A stretch of DNA of 64,000 nt, from NCBI GenBank assembly GCA_964491915.1, contig CAZBHS010000021.1, forward strand, positions 21,741 through 85,740, written 5' to 3'. Made by a program: the position numbers and the translations under genes. Below are positions 1 through 8,740 of this stretch, one piece after another. Numbering within the stretch: position 1 is the stretch's first letter; each line of letters begins with the position of its first letter. Origin of the DNA: JAHELQ01 sp964491915. Lineage in GTDB: Bacteria > Acidobacteriota > Aminicenantia > UBA2199. The notes under the pieces were generated by a model that saw only the letters and a program-made list of their open reading frames with translations, ran no database searches and was not told the DNA's origin.

Positions 1-1200
1 GTTGGGGAGCCAGGAGCGGCACTGAACCACTGTCACGTAGGTGCAATAATAGCGGGCGATGCAACGCTCCCCCATTTCGTTCCAACCGCCGTTCACCTTG
101 AGAAGCGGCATCATGTCGTAGTCCATAAATGGGTTGGCGTAGGGGCTTTTGATAAATTTACCGGTGGGTTTACCTTTTTTGTCCTTCTCTTGCACCAGCA
201 TGTATTTGGTCATATCGAAGGGCGTATCTTCAAAGGTGTCGCGGAAAATTCTCATAATATCCCGCGGGCCGACTTTTTTTTCAGGTTTTACAGAGAAAGG
301 GAAGTTTTCGCCGTTGGGGTCCAATTTCAGAGAGGGGGCCAATAGATCGAGAACTCTCCACTCACGCCGCCGGGAGGCCATGCTGCGGCGGCTGCCGTAG
401 ACGTAACAAAATTCGAACGGTCGGCCGGATTTTGGATCGTAGAGACCAAGCTCCACAGCGCGGGATATAACATTGTCCGATGCCATAAAGAATTCAGGTT
501 TAGAGAGGTCTATTTGCCGGATCCTCGACGCATTGGCATTGACGCCGACATGATCATCCGGCACTCTCTGGGCCACCCACACGGATCCTTTTTTGCCTTT
601 GCCGGGTCCGATAATTTCCAGATGCCAGACCTCTTTGGGGTCGGCGATGGTAAAACATTCTCCTCCGGAGATAAAGCCGTATTTTTTGGTAACGTCGCCG
701 GCCACCTGAATGGCGTGTCGAGCGGAGGTCGCCCTTTCCGCCATGATGCGGTTCAATTCGCGGTAATCGATGAGACCGTCGTCGCTTTGCATGATTTTTT
801 TTCCGGTGAAGGTGGCTTCGCCGATGCCCACCTGGTTTCCATTCATAAAGGGCAAGGCGGAATTGAAATATTGGTACGTAGTGGAAGGTTGGGGAATCTC
901 ACCCTTCAGTTCCCGCTTCGACAGATCATACGAGCTGACGGTGCGTTCGGTGTTTCCGAAAACCTTTCGCATACTACCGGGTTTGTGATTCAGCTTTTTT
1001 ACAATGTCGATCCAGGTTCTTGTGGTGCGGGAGTCGCAGGTATGGGATGTCATCACGGATCCGTCCACAGAGGCGGACTTCCCGACAGTAATCGTCGTAC
1101 AGGCGTCCTCTACTGCGATACCGTCTTCAGACCCGAACCCAATCGAAAAAGATCCGTTTACCAAAAATAATAAAATAAATATATAAGCAAATGTTTTCAT
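1..1200 (-). CDS. C69-family dipeptidase (PepD-like), 3' part cut by window edge
   Basis: The first 400 codons are present and the C-terminus lies outside the window. After a hydrophobic signal peptide (about residues 1-24) comes the sequence ACTTITVGKSASVDGSV. This is the typical start of peptidase family C69, whose members are N-terminal nucleophile hydrolases that mature so that Cys (here Cys34) becomes the catalytic N-terminal residue. Family members cleave dipeptides. The signal peptide implies export, where it would work with the M14, S46 and S9 peptidases nearby. The ATG follows a GGAGGAAG ribosome site. A TATAAT box lies at 1217-1222 but would give a leader of only about 10 nt. The gene is divergent from the TPR gene at 1378. 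Confidence 0.85.
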   Translation of the reverse strand, partial: MKTFAYIFILLFLVNGSFSIGFGSEDGIAVEDACTTITVGKSASVDGSVMTSHTCDSRTTRTWIDIVKKLNHKPGSMRKVFGNTERTVSSYDLSKRELKGEIPQPSTTYQYFNSALPFMNGNQVGIGEATFTGKKIMQSDDGLIDYRELNRIMAERATSARHAIQVAGDVTKKYGFISGGECFTIADPKEVWHLEIIGPGKGKKGSVWVAQRVPDDHVGVNANASRIRQIDLSKPEFFMASDNVISRAVELGLYDPKSGRPFEFCYVYGSRRSMASRRREWRVLDLLAPSLKLDPNGENFPFSVKPEKKVGPRDIMRIFRDTFEDTPFDMTKYMLVQEKDKKGKPTGKFIKSPYANPFMDYDMMPLLKVNGGWNEMGERCIARYYCTYVTVVQCRSWLPN

Positions 1201-1302
1201 TCTTCCTCCAGTCTTGATTATAATTGTTTGTTTTTTTTTTGGCAAACTCCCGCCCAAAAGACCGGGACAAAAAAGTTATCTGCCGGCGTAACCGATTGTC
1301 GC

Positions 1303-1332
1303 TTGACAAATAGATGAAACTTTTTCTATAAT
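1303..1332 (+). promoter_or_regulatory. sigma70-type promoter for the TPR gene
   Basis: TTGACA at 1303-1308 and TATAAT at 1327-1332 are separated by 18 nt, about 45 nt upstream of the ATG at 1378. Both boxes match the consensus exactly. Confidence 0.65.
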
Positions 1333-1377
1333 TGAATCTATAGTCAAGCCAAATTTTTCGTGATTGGAGGAAGTTTT

Positions 1378-2364
1378 ATGAAAAGAACGACGGTTTTTGT
1401 TTTAATCACCTTAATCCTGGCATCCTTTTCCCTATTCGCAGACGAGCAGCAGGATCTATGGAAAAAAGCTGCCGCTGAGAACAATATGGAGCAGAAATTC
1501 AACCTGCTTGAGGAATATGCGCAGAAATATCCGCAGGATAAAAACTCGAAAGTATTGTACTACAACCTGACAGTGATTTCTTATCAGCTCAAGAAATATA
1601 CTGACACAGCAAAATATGGGGAACTGGCGCTGACCCAGGAAGGCCTGGAAAATAACAATAAACTCAACGTCTACTTGTATCTGGCCAACTCATATAACGT
1701 ATCAAAAACCGATTTAGAGAAAGCGATTCATTATGCCGACCAGTTGGTTCAGTTGGCAAAAGCATTGAAAGGTACTGACCAGGCTTCTTCCCGGTATGAT
1801 AAAAATTATATTGTTCCCGGTTTAAGAATCCAAATCCAGATTTTGTTCAACAAAAGTAAAGACGACCCCGCCACAATTTTGGAAGCCGCGAAAAAAGCGA
1901 TCGAGGTTTACAAAGAGTACGATCAGTCCCGCCGCTCGTCCAATATGATCGTCACCTTAGCGAACCGCCTTTATAAATTGAGAAAAATCAATGACGCCAT
2001 CCAAACAATGGAACAAATCATTGATCCTGAAAAGCCGAACCACCGCTACCTGGGTGTGTTGGCTAGCTGGTACAGCAAGGCGAAAAACAATGAAAAGGCC
2101 GTTGAGTATCTGGAAAAATCCTATCAAGCAAGACACAATGTCAAGACAGCATACAACATCGGTAAATTATTGCAGTCTAAAAATGTTGACAAAGCCATCA
2201 AATATCTGGCCGAAGCACACATGATGAATCCCGGCAATACCGGTTCCGAGGCTTACAAACTGCTTCGTCACCTGTTCTACAATGTAAAATACAAGGGGAA
2301 AACCCAGGAAGAGCAGGATTCGGCGTTCAAGCAGGCATTGGAGAGCGCAAAGGCTCGCTTGTAA
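1378..2364 (+). CDS. Exported TPR-repeat protein
   Basis: A protein of 328 residues with a signal peptide (Lys-Arg start, hydrophobic core, cleavage near LFA-DEQ at about residue 20). The rest is helical. It has repeated TPR-like helix pairs, clearest around residues 190-290 (for example NHRYLGVLASWYSKAKNNEK and the following NVKTAYNIGKLLQSKNVDKA). TPR domains bind proteins and the partner cannot be told from sequence. The ATG at 1378 is preferred over an in-frame codon 18 nt upstream because it follows GGAGGAAG at the right spacing. The gene is monocistronic, with its own promoter and terminator. Confidence 0.75.
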   Translation: MKRTTVFVLITLILASFSLFADEQQDLWKKAAAENNMEQKFNLLEEYAQKYPQDKNSKVLYYNLTVISYQLKKYTDTAKYGELALTQEGLENNNKLNVYLYLANSYNVSKTDLEKAIHYADQLVQLAKALKGTDQASSRYDKNYIVPGLRIQIQILFNKSKDDPATILEAAKKAIEVYKEYDQSRRSSNMIVTLANRLYKLRKINDAIQTMEQIIDPEKPNHRYLGVLASWYSKAKNNEKAVEYLEKSYQARHNVKTAYNIGKLLQSKNVDKAIKYLAEAHMMNPGNTGSEAYKLLRHLFYNVKYKGKTQEEQDSAFKQALESAKARL

Positions 2365-2400
2365 GTACAGAGAAAAAAAAGGTGATTTAGTCAAAATAAA

Positions 2401-2433
2401 AAAAGGGTGCGGCGCAAGCTGCGCCCTTTTTTT
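2401..2433 (+). terminator. Intrinsic terminator, possibly bidirectional
   Basis: A 9-bp stem (2405-2413 with 2418-2426, including G-T pairs) closes a GCAA tetraloop and is followed by seven Ts. A-runs on the other side could let it also serve the convergent minus-strand gene ending at 2442. Confidence 0.8.
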
Positions 2434-2441
2434 ATAACATG

Positions 2442-3485
2442 TTACACACCCAACAAAATTTTTCTTTTGTTGCCTTCCCGGGTGGTTATGTGTTGGGTGT
2501 CAAAATATTCCAGGATTGCGATGATGTACTTCCTGTTAAAGAGCGTGAGTTCTCGAAACGATTTAATATCGATAAATTCCCCTTGATTTCGTTTATATTT
2601 CTTCAAGCGGTTTATAATTTTGCTCAAGTCTTCTTGCAGAATAAAATACTTGTCGCTCAATTGAACCAGGTCGCCTGTATTGATAAGAAACCAAAGAGAG
2701 TTATTGACAACTTTATATGGGATATCAGTGGTTTTGACGATATCCTCTATGGAAAAAACCACAAGTTTATTTCTGTGTAAATGAGCCTTGATCTCATTTA
2801 TGATCTGCTTTTCTTTCTCTGTCAATCCCACCTTCTTGAAAACAACCTTGTCTTTCAAAATCCGGAACGAAAGCTTGCTCTGGAATTTAGCCAGTAGGTA
2901 ATTAAAAAAAGTCGATGTACGGGGGATTTTAAGTGTAGCCTCAACGTCGGAGACATTGATGTTGTTTACATTATTCTCCTGGGCATGGGCGAACAATTCA
3001 TCCAATTCCTTGATATATCCCTGGAAATTCTTGTAGGATGTAATATACAAAGAGTGAAAATCAATGATCTTGACGATCTGCTTCAACTCCATTTGGACAA
3101 ACGTTTGTGTAATCTCCTCCCTCTGGAATGATAAAAAATGCAACAACTTGTCCACTTTTAGAAACTTTTCGATCTTTAGAAATTCCACCATTAGGTCAAT
3201 GGTTTCCAACTCATCGATCGCGCTCAATAAAGAGCAGACTTTCTTCAGTTTTCGTTTATTGTATTTCGACAAAACCGGGAATAAGACTTTGACCTCAAGG
3301 TTGTGGTTTTTGAACCCAAGTTTTTGCCGGAACTTCAGTTCCACCTGGTTTTTAAAATGAACGGTAAAAACTGAATCTTCGATTTTGGTAAAATTGACGC
3401 TAACCGGTTCATCATTCAGAATCAGATTTCCGGTCACATTTGTCTCAGGATGGTCGAGTACTACAAAATAGGAGTTAAATTTCAT
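2442..3485 (-). CDS. Stand-alone SelB C-terminal-like winged-helix protein
   Basis: A protein of 347 residues. The last 45 residues (around FIDIKSFRELTLFNRKYIIA and the following LEYFD) resemble the fourth winged helix of SelB. The preceding block, about residues 215-300 (starting GLTEKEKQIINEI), resembles the third. In SelB these domains bind the SECIS RNA hairpin that recodes UGA as selenocysteine. Residues 1-75 could be a remnant of SelB domain III. The GTPase domain that carries Sec-tRNA is absent, and there are no other sel genes in the window. The protein may therefore bind nucleic acid without acting as an elongation factor. The start overlaps the stop of a 38-codon ORF (ATGA), suggesting translational coupling. 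The gene is AT-richer than its neighbours. The family call is fairly good and the role is unknown. Confidence 0.6.
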   Translation of the reverse strand: MKFNSYFVVLDHPETNVTGNLILNDEPVSVNFTKIEDSVFTVHFKNQVELKFRQKLGFKNHNLEVKVLFPVLSKYNKRKLKKVCSLLSAIDELETIDLMVEFLKIEKFLKVDKLLHFLSFQREEITQTFVQMELKQIVKIIDFHSLYITSYKNFQGYIKELDELFAHAQENNVNNINVSDVEATLKIPRTSTFFNYLLAKFQSKLSFRILKDKVVFKKVGLTEKEKQIINEIKAHLHRNKLVVFSIEDIVKTTDIPYKVVNNSLWFLINTGDLVQLSDKYFILQEDLSKIINRLKKYKRNQGEFIDIKSFRELTLFNRKYIIAILEYFDTQHITTREGNKRKILLGV

Positions 3486-3598
3486 GATGGTATGACTGGC
3501 TCTTCAGGTAGATTTCCTTTTCTTTTTGTCGGGAGGTAGACGCCCGCGTTGATTTTTGTGCTCTCATCTTCGGTCAATGTCAAAGTTAGAATCGTCAT
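3482..3598 (-). CDS. Small 38-aa ORF coupled to the SelB-like gene
   Basis: ATG at 3598, 38 codons, and a stop that overlaps the next start as ATGA. The product begins MTILTLTLTEDESTKINAG and matches nothing I know. It lies about 23 nt downstream of a strong promoter, so it would be the first ORF on the mRNA. Its GGAG is only 2 nt from the ATG, which is close for an efficient ribosome site. It may be a leader peptide or a remnant of a longer SelB-like N-terminus. Confidence 0.4.
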   Translation of the reverse strand: MTILTLTLTEDESTKINAGVYLPTKRKGNLPEEPVIPS

Positions 3599-3627
3599 TT
3601 CTCCACATCTAAAAAAATTCATTTATT

Positions 3628-3656
3628 ATTTTATATGATTGTTCAAAGCCTGTCAA
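3628..3656 (-). promoter_or_regulatory. sigma70-type promoter for the SelB-like operon
   Basis: On the minus strand, TTGACA (3651-3656) and TAAAAT (3628-3633) are separated by 17 nt. The expected start is near 3621. Confidence 0.65.
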
Positions 3657-3709
3657 TAGGAAGACGATTCAGGGAAACCAGGGGATCTTTCCCATTTAGG
3701 TTGTTTTAT

Positions 3710-6307
3710 TTAATTTAGAAATGCGTCTCTAGCAAAATAAAGGGAATTAAATAAAAATTTGTACGTCCCGGACGTTTGCCCCCGGTATTGGACCCGTCCG
3801 CCTAAAACCATCACATTCCCCAGATGGTATCCAAAGCGAAGAATCATTGCGGTGCGATTCAACTTTTTTTCACCTTTTAGATACCCGCTCAAAAGATGGG
3901 GGCCCTCCGGGGAAAAATATCCGGCGACGGTTCTGGTAACGAACCGTTTTTGCGGAATCCGGGTTTGGAATGCGGCGCTCTCGGCAAAAAGAAGAGCGGT
4001 CTCGGCCGGCATGCCCCAACCAATGGGGTCGTTCTGGTTAACATGCAATTTCAACAATGAGCCGGGACAATAGAAGACTGAATCGTCAACATTTTTCAAA
4101 GTATTGGCGAATGGAAGCCCAAAATCATCGATCGCCAACGTGGACGCGTGATCCAGCAATACAAGATCACCTCCCTTGCGGACAAATTCTTTTAGATGAT
4201 CGAGCCCATCCGTTCCGATTCCCCCTTGGTAATCAGGGTGAACATGACTGTAATAGTAAAAATAACGTCCGGTTACACTCCCATCCACAATCAAGCTGCG
4301 GTCCATATCGGGAAATATAATCACATCGAATGAAGCGAGTTTTCGCTCATTCTTGAAATCCCGGTTGTGGAGAATTGTATACGAAAATTCGTATTGGTCC
4401 AATACAAAGCGGGTCCAGCCTTCGTCGATGCAGGCACTATAAGATTGATACAGTCCGACTCTCGGAGGTTCGACGCGGAAAAGCTCGATGTTTTTTTTCA
4501 TTGGGAGCTGTGTGGCGTCAACACCTGTCCCCCGTAACACACCGAGAAGAGCTTCTTTTGAAATATCGTCGCTCCTCACCAAAAAATCACCCGGCCCGCC
4601 ATCCATTCCGGCGGAGACAGATTTTATCCGGTAAACCGGAACATTCCGTTTGAACAAGCGGTTGACCGCCAGGAAGCTATGGTTATACCGCGCCGGCAAT
4701 CTGTAGAATCCACCGGTAGCCTCCCCGCGAATCACCTCTTGAGGGGAACTGATTCCCGACGCCCTCTCGATAGGCAACTCCCTCGCGGGAATTGGCAACG
4801 GCCGGCAGGAAACCCCCATTTGCAGAGGCATGGTCCAGCCTGTGGAGTCATAAGGTTCCATGATGGAACCGCCGGCGACATGAAGAACCTCGGGATACAC
4901 CTGTGTCTCCATCATAACCTGAATGAAGTCCCGGTACGGTTGGCTGAGGGGGATAAGATACGTTCCCTTCTTATAGATTGTGCCGCCGGATATAAAATCT
5001 TTGGAGAAAGAGTAGATCTTGACGCCATGCTCTTCCATCTTTTGTAAAAATGTATATGCCTCCGGCGCATCCCATTGATCCGGTGGAATCACATATCCAT
5101 ATATTCCAGACAGATTGTCCTCTTCGCTATTTTCCTTGCCCATGGCATAAAAATTCGACACAAAACTCTGTCGATTTTGAGACGCCAACTCGATAAGGGC
5201 GTTGGCGGCGATCAGTTCATAATCGATGATATCCCGCAACCGCCACCATCCGCCGGGCCAGGGATCGGGAAAATTGACCTGGGCCTTATATTCAGGAAGC
5301 CCCTTCGATGATTCTTGCAACTCATTGGGATCGACAAATACAGGCGTCGCCATCTGCGCGCTGGCAAGTTCGGTCAACACTCCCACGACATTTTTGAACC
5401 AGGCGGTGTTTTTGGAACCGCCGGGCCAATAGGCGTCGAATCCATAGGCATTGGCAACGCCTGCTTTTCCCGCTTCCTGCAATTTCATGGCCATAAAGCT
5501 CCCGATCAAATTGGTTTCCCTCACCAGGCGGGGATCCAGATTCTTGTTCAGAGGGTCTTTAAAAGGCGGCACAAACATCCGCGGCCCGACATACCCCATT
5601 TGGTGCATGTCCAGGAAGATGTGCGGGAAATATTTGTGGTGGAGAACCCTGTTCACCACTTTGGTCTCTTCGAGGTTCAACATATAAAAATCCCGGTTGG
5701 TATCGTGTCCGGCATAATGATGGTAGAGATAAGGCATCCGGCACCCCTCGTGCGGGGTACCCAGGTTCTTCTCATACCACCGGGTCACCATGATATTGCC
5801 ATCCGGATTTATGGAGGGCATCAACAAAATCACAACGTTGTCGAGAATCTCGTCAAGCCCGGCATTACCGCCTACGGCCAATTGATGGGCCCACACCATG
5901 GCCATCTGCGAAGCGGCGACCTCAGTGGCGTGAATCGTGGCGGCTACCATGACGAACACCTTTGACTTCTGAATGAGATCGGACGCCTCTCGAGTTGTGA
6001 GATTCGCAGGATCCGCCAACCTCCGGTTTATCTCGATAAGGCTATCGATGTTCGCGATATTTTTTTCGGAGGAGATACAAGCTAGAAACATCTTGTTTCC
6101 CAATGTGGAATCGCCTTCGTCGTTTATTTTGACTCTTGGGGATTCCTTTCCCAGGTACTCGAAATACTTCATGATATCGGGGTAGACAATGAGAGTCTTA
6201 TCAGCGCCGACAGTTTTACCGAAAAAAAGGTCCGGGGACTGTTGCCCCTGCAATTGAAAAAAAAGACAGAACAATGCGACAACCCAAAACGTGTGATATA
6301 TTTTCAA
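3710..6307 (-). CDS. Secreted M14-family zinc carboxypeptidase
   Basis: A protein of 865 residues with a signal peptide ending near residue 20 (FQLQGQQ). The M14 zinc site is visible as HATE (His126, Glu129) and a later His in FLDMH (His235). MPSINPDGN, about residues 163-171, is the usual M14 substrate-site segment. A plausible catalytic Glu lies in VGVLTELAS. The family removes C-terminal amino acids. The long C-terminal half (about residues 400-865) is larger than a minimal carboxypeptidase and may be a glutamine-amidotransferase-like or beta domain, as in other large bacterial M14 proteins. It is divergent from the S46 gene, and both have their own promoters, which fits a shared role in breakdown of external protein. 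Confidence 0.88.
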   Translation of the reverse strand: MKIYHTFWVVALFCLFFQLQGQQSPDLFFGKTVGADKTLIVYPDIMKYFEYLGKESPRVKINDEGDSTLGNKMFLACISSEKNIANIDSLIEINRRLADPANLTTREASDLIQKSKVFVMVAATIHATEVAASQMAMVWAHQLAVGGNAGLDEILDNVVILLMPSINPDGNIMVTRWYEKNLGTPHEGCRMPYLYHHYAGHDTNRDFYMLNLEETKVVNRVLHHKYFPHIFLDMHQMGYVGPRMFVPPFKDPLNKNLDPRLVRETNLIGSFMAMKLQEAGKAGVANAYGFDAYWPGGSKNTAWFKNVVGVLTELASAQMATPVFVDPNELQESSKGLPEYKAQVNFPDPWPGGWWRLRDIIDYELIAANALIELASQNRQSFVSNFYAMGKENSEEDNLSGIYGYVIPPDQWDAPEAYTFLQKMEEHGVKIYSFSKDFISGGTIYKKGTYLIPLSQPYRDFIQVMMETQVYPEVLHVAGGSIMEPYDSTGWTMPLQMGVSCRPLPIPARELPIERASGISSPQEVIRGEATGGFYRLPARYNHSFLAVNRLFKRNVPVYRIKSVSAGMDGGPGDFLVRSDDISKEALLGVLRGTGVDATQLPMKKNIELFRVEPPRVGLYQSYSACIDEGWTRFVLDQYEFSYTILHNRDFKNERKLASFDVIIFPDMDRSLIVDGSVTGRYFYYYSHVHPDYQGGIGTDGLDHLKEFVRKGGDLVLLDHASTLAIDDFGLPFANTLKNVDDSVFYCPGSLLKLHVNQNDPIGWGMPAETALLFAESAAFQTRIPQKRFVTRTVAGYFSPEGPHLLSGYLKGEKKLNRTAMILRFGYHLGNVMVLGGRVQYRGQTSGTYKFLFNSLYFARDAFLN

Positions 6308-6370
6308 ATTGGCCTCCTGTGACCAAAGATCTGCGACATTTTCATTTTATGCATGCGACTTCCACAATAT

Positions 6371-6399
6371 TATTTACTTATTTATCAATCCAAAGTCAA
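6371..6399 (-). promoter_or_regulatory. sigma70-type promoter for the M14 peptidase
   Basis: On the minus strand, TTGACT (6394-6399) and TAAATA (6371-6376) have a 17-nt spacer. The leader would be about 57 nt. Confidence 0.55.
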
Positions 6400-6422
6400 G
6401 TATTTTTTCATTTTCGTACCAA

Positions 6423-6452
6423 TTGACAAAGGGGCTCTACTTGGGATAAACT
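6423..6452 (+). promoter_or_regulatory. sigma70-type promoter for the S46 peptidase
   Basis: TTGACA (6423-6428) and TAAACT (6447-6452) have an 18-nt spacer and lie 30 nt upstream of the ATG at 6483. The -10 box is imperfect. Confidence 0.5.
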
Positions 6453-6482
6453 GAAATTAAGTTGATTAAAAGGAGATATGAC

Positions 6483-8651
6483 ATGAAACGTGCATTAACT
6501 CGTACTTTTATTATTTTGTTTATTTTTTCCTCCCTTTTCCCCCTTCTAGCCGAAGAGGGTATGTTTCCATTGAGTGAACTACACAAATTGGATCTGAAAA
6601 AACAGGGATTGGAGATTGAAGTACTGGATGTCTACGATCCAAACGGCACCAGCCTGATTGACGGCATCATCAATTTGAGCGGTTGCACAGCGTCCTTCAT
6701 TTCAAATGACGGCCTGATCCTGACCAACTACCATTGCGCGTTTGGGGCGATCCAGCGGATCACCACCAAAGACAATGATTACATGAAACAAGGATTTATG
6801 GCCGAAGACCGTTCGAAAGAGGTCGAAGCCAAAGGTTACACCGTCCGCACCATCGACTTTTACAAAGATGTGTCCCGCGACGTTCTCAAAGTGGTGAAGA
6901 AACGGATGAGCCACGCTGAACGCACCAAAGCCATCGAGAAAAAAATCAAGAAGATCGTGGTGAAAACCGAGAAAAAGTATCCGGGTAAACGGGCGGAAGT
7001 GGCGGAAATGTTCAAAGGCAAAACCTACGTCTTGTTTGTCTATACCTATCTGAAAGATGTACGGTTGGTCTACGCCCCTCCCCGCTCCATCGGTGAATTC
7101 GGCGGCGAAGAGGACAATTGGATGTGGCCGCGGCACACCGGCGATTTTACCCTTCTGCGGGCCTACATGTCTCCTGATGGGAAATCCGCCGACTATTCGC
7201 CCAACAACGTCCCCTACCATCCCAAAAAATACCTCCCGGTAGCCAAAGAGGGAGTCTCCGAAGGCGACTTCGTATTCATTCTCGGTTATCCCGGTAGAAC
7301 CTACCGTCACCGCACATCCAATTTTCTGGCCTTCGAGGAGCAATTCCGCATGCCGTTCGTCGTGGACCTGTACGGCTGGATGATCAAGACCCTGGAACAC
7401 ATGAGCGAAAAAGACAGGGAGACCACCATCAAACTAGCCCCCATGCTCAAGGGGCTGTGGAACACCATGAAAAACTACATGGGGAAATTGCAAGGATTGG
7501 AGCGGTTGCATCTTACGGACAAGAGACGCCGGGAAGAACAAAAACTTCAAGATTTTATCCAGGCCGACAAGACACTCGAGTCCAAATACGGCAATGTCCT
7601 GACGGACATCAAAAAAATCTACGGCCAACAAAGAGCCGTGGCTGAATACGAAAATCTCTTACGCTATTTAAGCCGCTTCTCAAACCGGTTCAGTAACGCC
7701 TACCTGGCGTATGAAGCCTCCATCGAGTTAAAAAAACCCGACACCGAACGCGAACGCCCCTACATGAAGAGAAACTTCGACCGCACGCTAAAACGGATCG
7801 AACGCGGTTTCAGAAATTACTACGAGCCGGCGGACAAGGCTATTCTAAAAGAGTTTTTTACCCGGATCGTCAACCTGAAAGGCGATAAACGGGTAAAGGT
7901 TCTCGACGACATGTTCAAGCCGGAATCCGGCGATACCGAAGCGGTCATCGACGCCTACATCCAGAACGCTTACGCCAAAACGATTCTGGCAGACAAAGAG
8001 CGCGCCATGGCTTTGTTCAAAAAATCCACCAAAGAGCTGGAAAAAATGGACGATCCCTTCATCGAGTTGGCGGCGGCCCTCTACCCGCTGTACAAGGATA
8101 TAAAAACCGCCCAGGACGAACGGGAAGGCCAATTGGATAAATTGTCGGCCGAATTGATCGATGTCAAAAAACAATTCATGGGCTCCGAATTTATCCCGGA
8201 CGCCAACAGCACGCTCCGTCTCACCTATGGTCTTGTCGAAGGCTATTCTCCGACGGACGCAGTACGCTACGGTCCTCTCACCACAATGAAAGGAATCGTG
8301 GAAAAGCACAATACCGGGAAACCCTTTTACCAGGCGCCGGAGAAGTTGCTGAAATTGTATAAAGACAAACAATTCGGATCATTCAAAGATGAGAGCCTCG
8401 ACGATGTTCCGGTGGCCATGCTTTATAGCGCCGACACCACCGGCGGCAATTCCGGCAGCCCCGTACTGAACGCCAAAGGGCAGTTGGTGGGTCTCAATTT
8501 TGACCGGGCTTATGAAGCCACTATCAACGATTACGCCTGGAGTGAGGATTACAGCCGCTCCATCGGAGTGGAAATCCGCTACATCCTGTGGTTCCTGCAG
8601 AAATACAGCGGCGCCGACCATATCCTCAAAGAGATTGGAGTGATAGATTAA
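6483..8651 (+). CDS. S46-family dipeptidyl-peptidase, probably DPP11 type (Asp/Glu at P1)
   Basis: A protein of 722 residues with a signal peptide (cleavage near LLA-EEG), close to the usual S46 length. The catalytic triad is visible: His84 in TNYHCAFG, Asp221 in RHTGDF and Ser657 in GGNSGSP. S46 enzymes remove dipeptides from peptide N-termini in the periplasm. Arg675, in NFDR, lies exactly 18 residues after the catalytic Ser. The DPP11 branch has Arg at this position (Ser655/Arg673 in Porphyromonas enzymes) and uses it to bind acidic P1 side chains, whereas DPP7 has Gly. Acidic specificity is therefore likely, though inferred. The ATG at 6483 is chosen because it follows AAAAGGAG; an in-frame codon at 6462 has no such site. 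Confidence 0.92.
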   Translation: MKRALTRTFIILFIFSSLFPLLAEEGMFPLSELHKLDLKKQGLEIEVLDVYDPNGTSLIDGIINLSGCTASFISNDGLILTNYHCAFGAIQRITTKDNDYMKQGFMAEDRSKEVEAKGYTVRTIDFYKDVSRDVLKVVKKRMSHAERTKAIEKKIKKIVVKTEKKYPGKRAEVAEMFKGKTYVLFVYTYLKDVRLVYAPPRSIGEFGGEEDNWMWPRHTGDFTLLRAYMSPDGKSADYSPNNVPYHPKKYLPVAKEGVSEGDFVFILGYPGRTYRHRTSNFLAFEEQFRMPFVVDLYGWMIKTLEHMSEKDRETTIKLAPMLKGLWNTMKNYMGKLQGLERLHLTDKRRREEQKLQDFIQADKTLESKYGNVLTDIKKIYGQQRAVAEYENLLRYLSRFSNRFSNAYLAYEASIELKKPDTERERPYMKRNFDRTLKRIERGFRNYYEPADKAILKEFFTRIVNLKGDKRVKVLDDMFKPESGDTEAVIDAYIQNAYAKTILADKERAMALFKKSTKELEKMDDPFIELAAALYPLYKDIKTAQDEREGQLDKLSAELIDVKKQFMGSEFIPDANSTLRLTYGLVEGYSPTDAVRYGPLTTMKGIVEKHNTGKPFYQAPEKLLKLYKDKQFGSFKDESLDDVPVAMLYSADTTGGNSGSPVLNAKGQLVGLNFDRAYEATINDYAWSEDYSRSIGVEIRYILWFLQKYSGADHILKEIGVID

Positions 8652-8686
8652 TAATAATAACTGGAATAATTATTTTTCGTAGAAAT

Positions 8687-8720
8687 AACAGGGGAACTAT
8701 CATCCAACAGTTCCCCTGTT
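8687..8720. terminator. 12-bp perfect hairpin between S46 and OmpA-like genes
   Basis: AACAGGGGAACT (8687-8698) pairs perfectly with 8709-8720 around a 10-nt loop. No T-run follows. The arm ends 8 nt before the GGAG of the next gene, so it may be a weak terminator, an mRNA 3'-end stabiliser or a control on translation of the OmpA-like gene. Confidence 0.5.
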
Positions 8721-8740
8721 GTTAAAAAAGGAGTCCGGAT

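Noticed and set aside
514..1170. 218-codon plus-strand open frame
   Set aside because: It lies opposite the C69 dipeptidase, whose motifs and signal peptide are clear; the plus-strand frame has no family signature.
5315..5965. 216-codon plus-strand open frame
   Set aside because: Antisense to the M14 carboxypeptidase zinc-site region and explained by its codon use; no motifs of its own.
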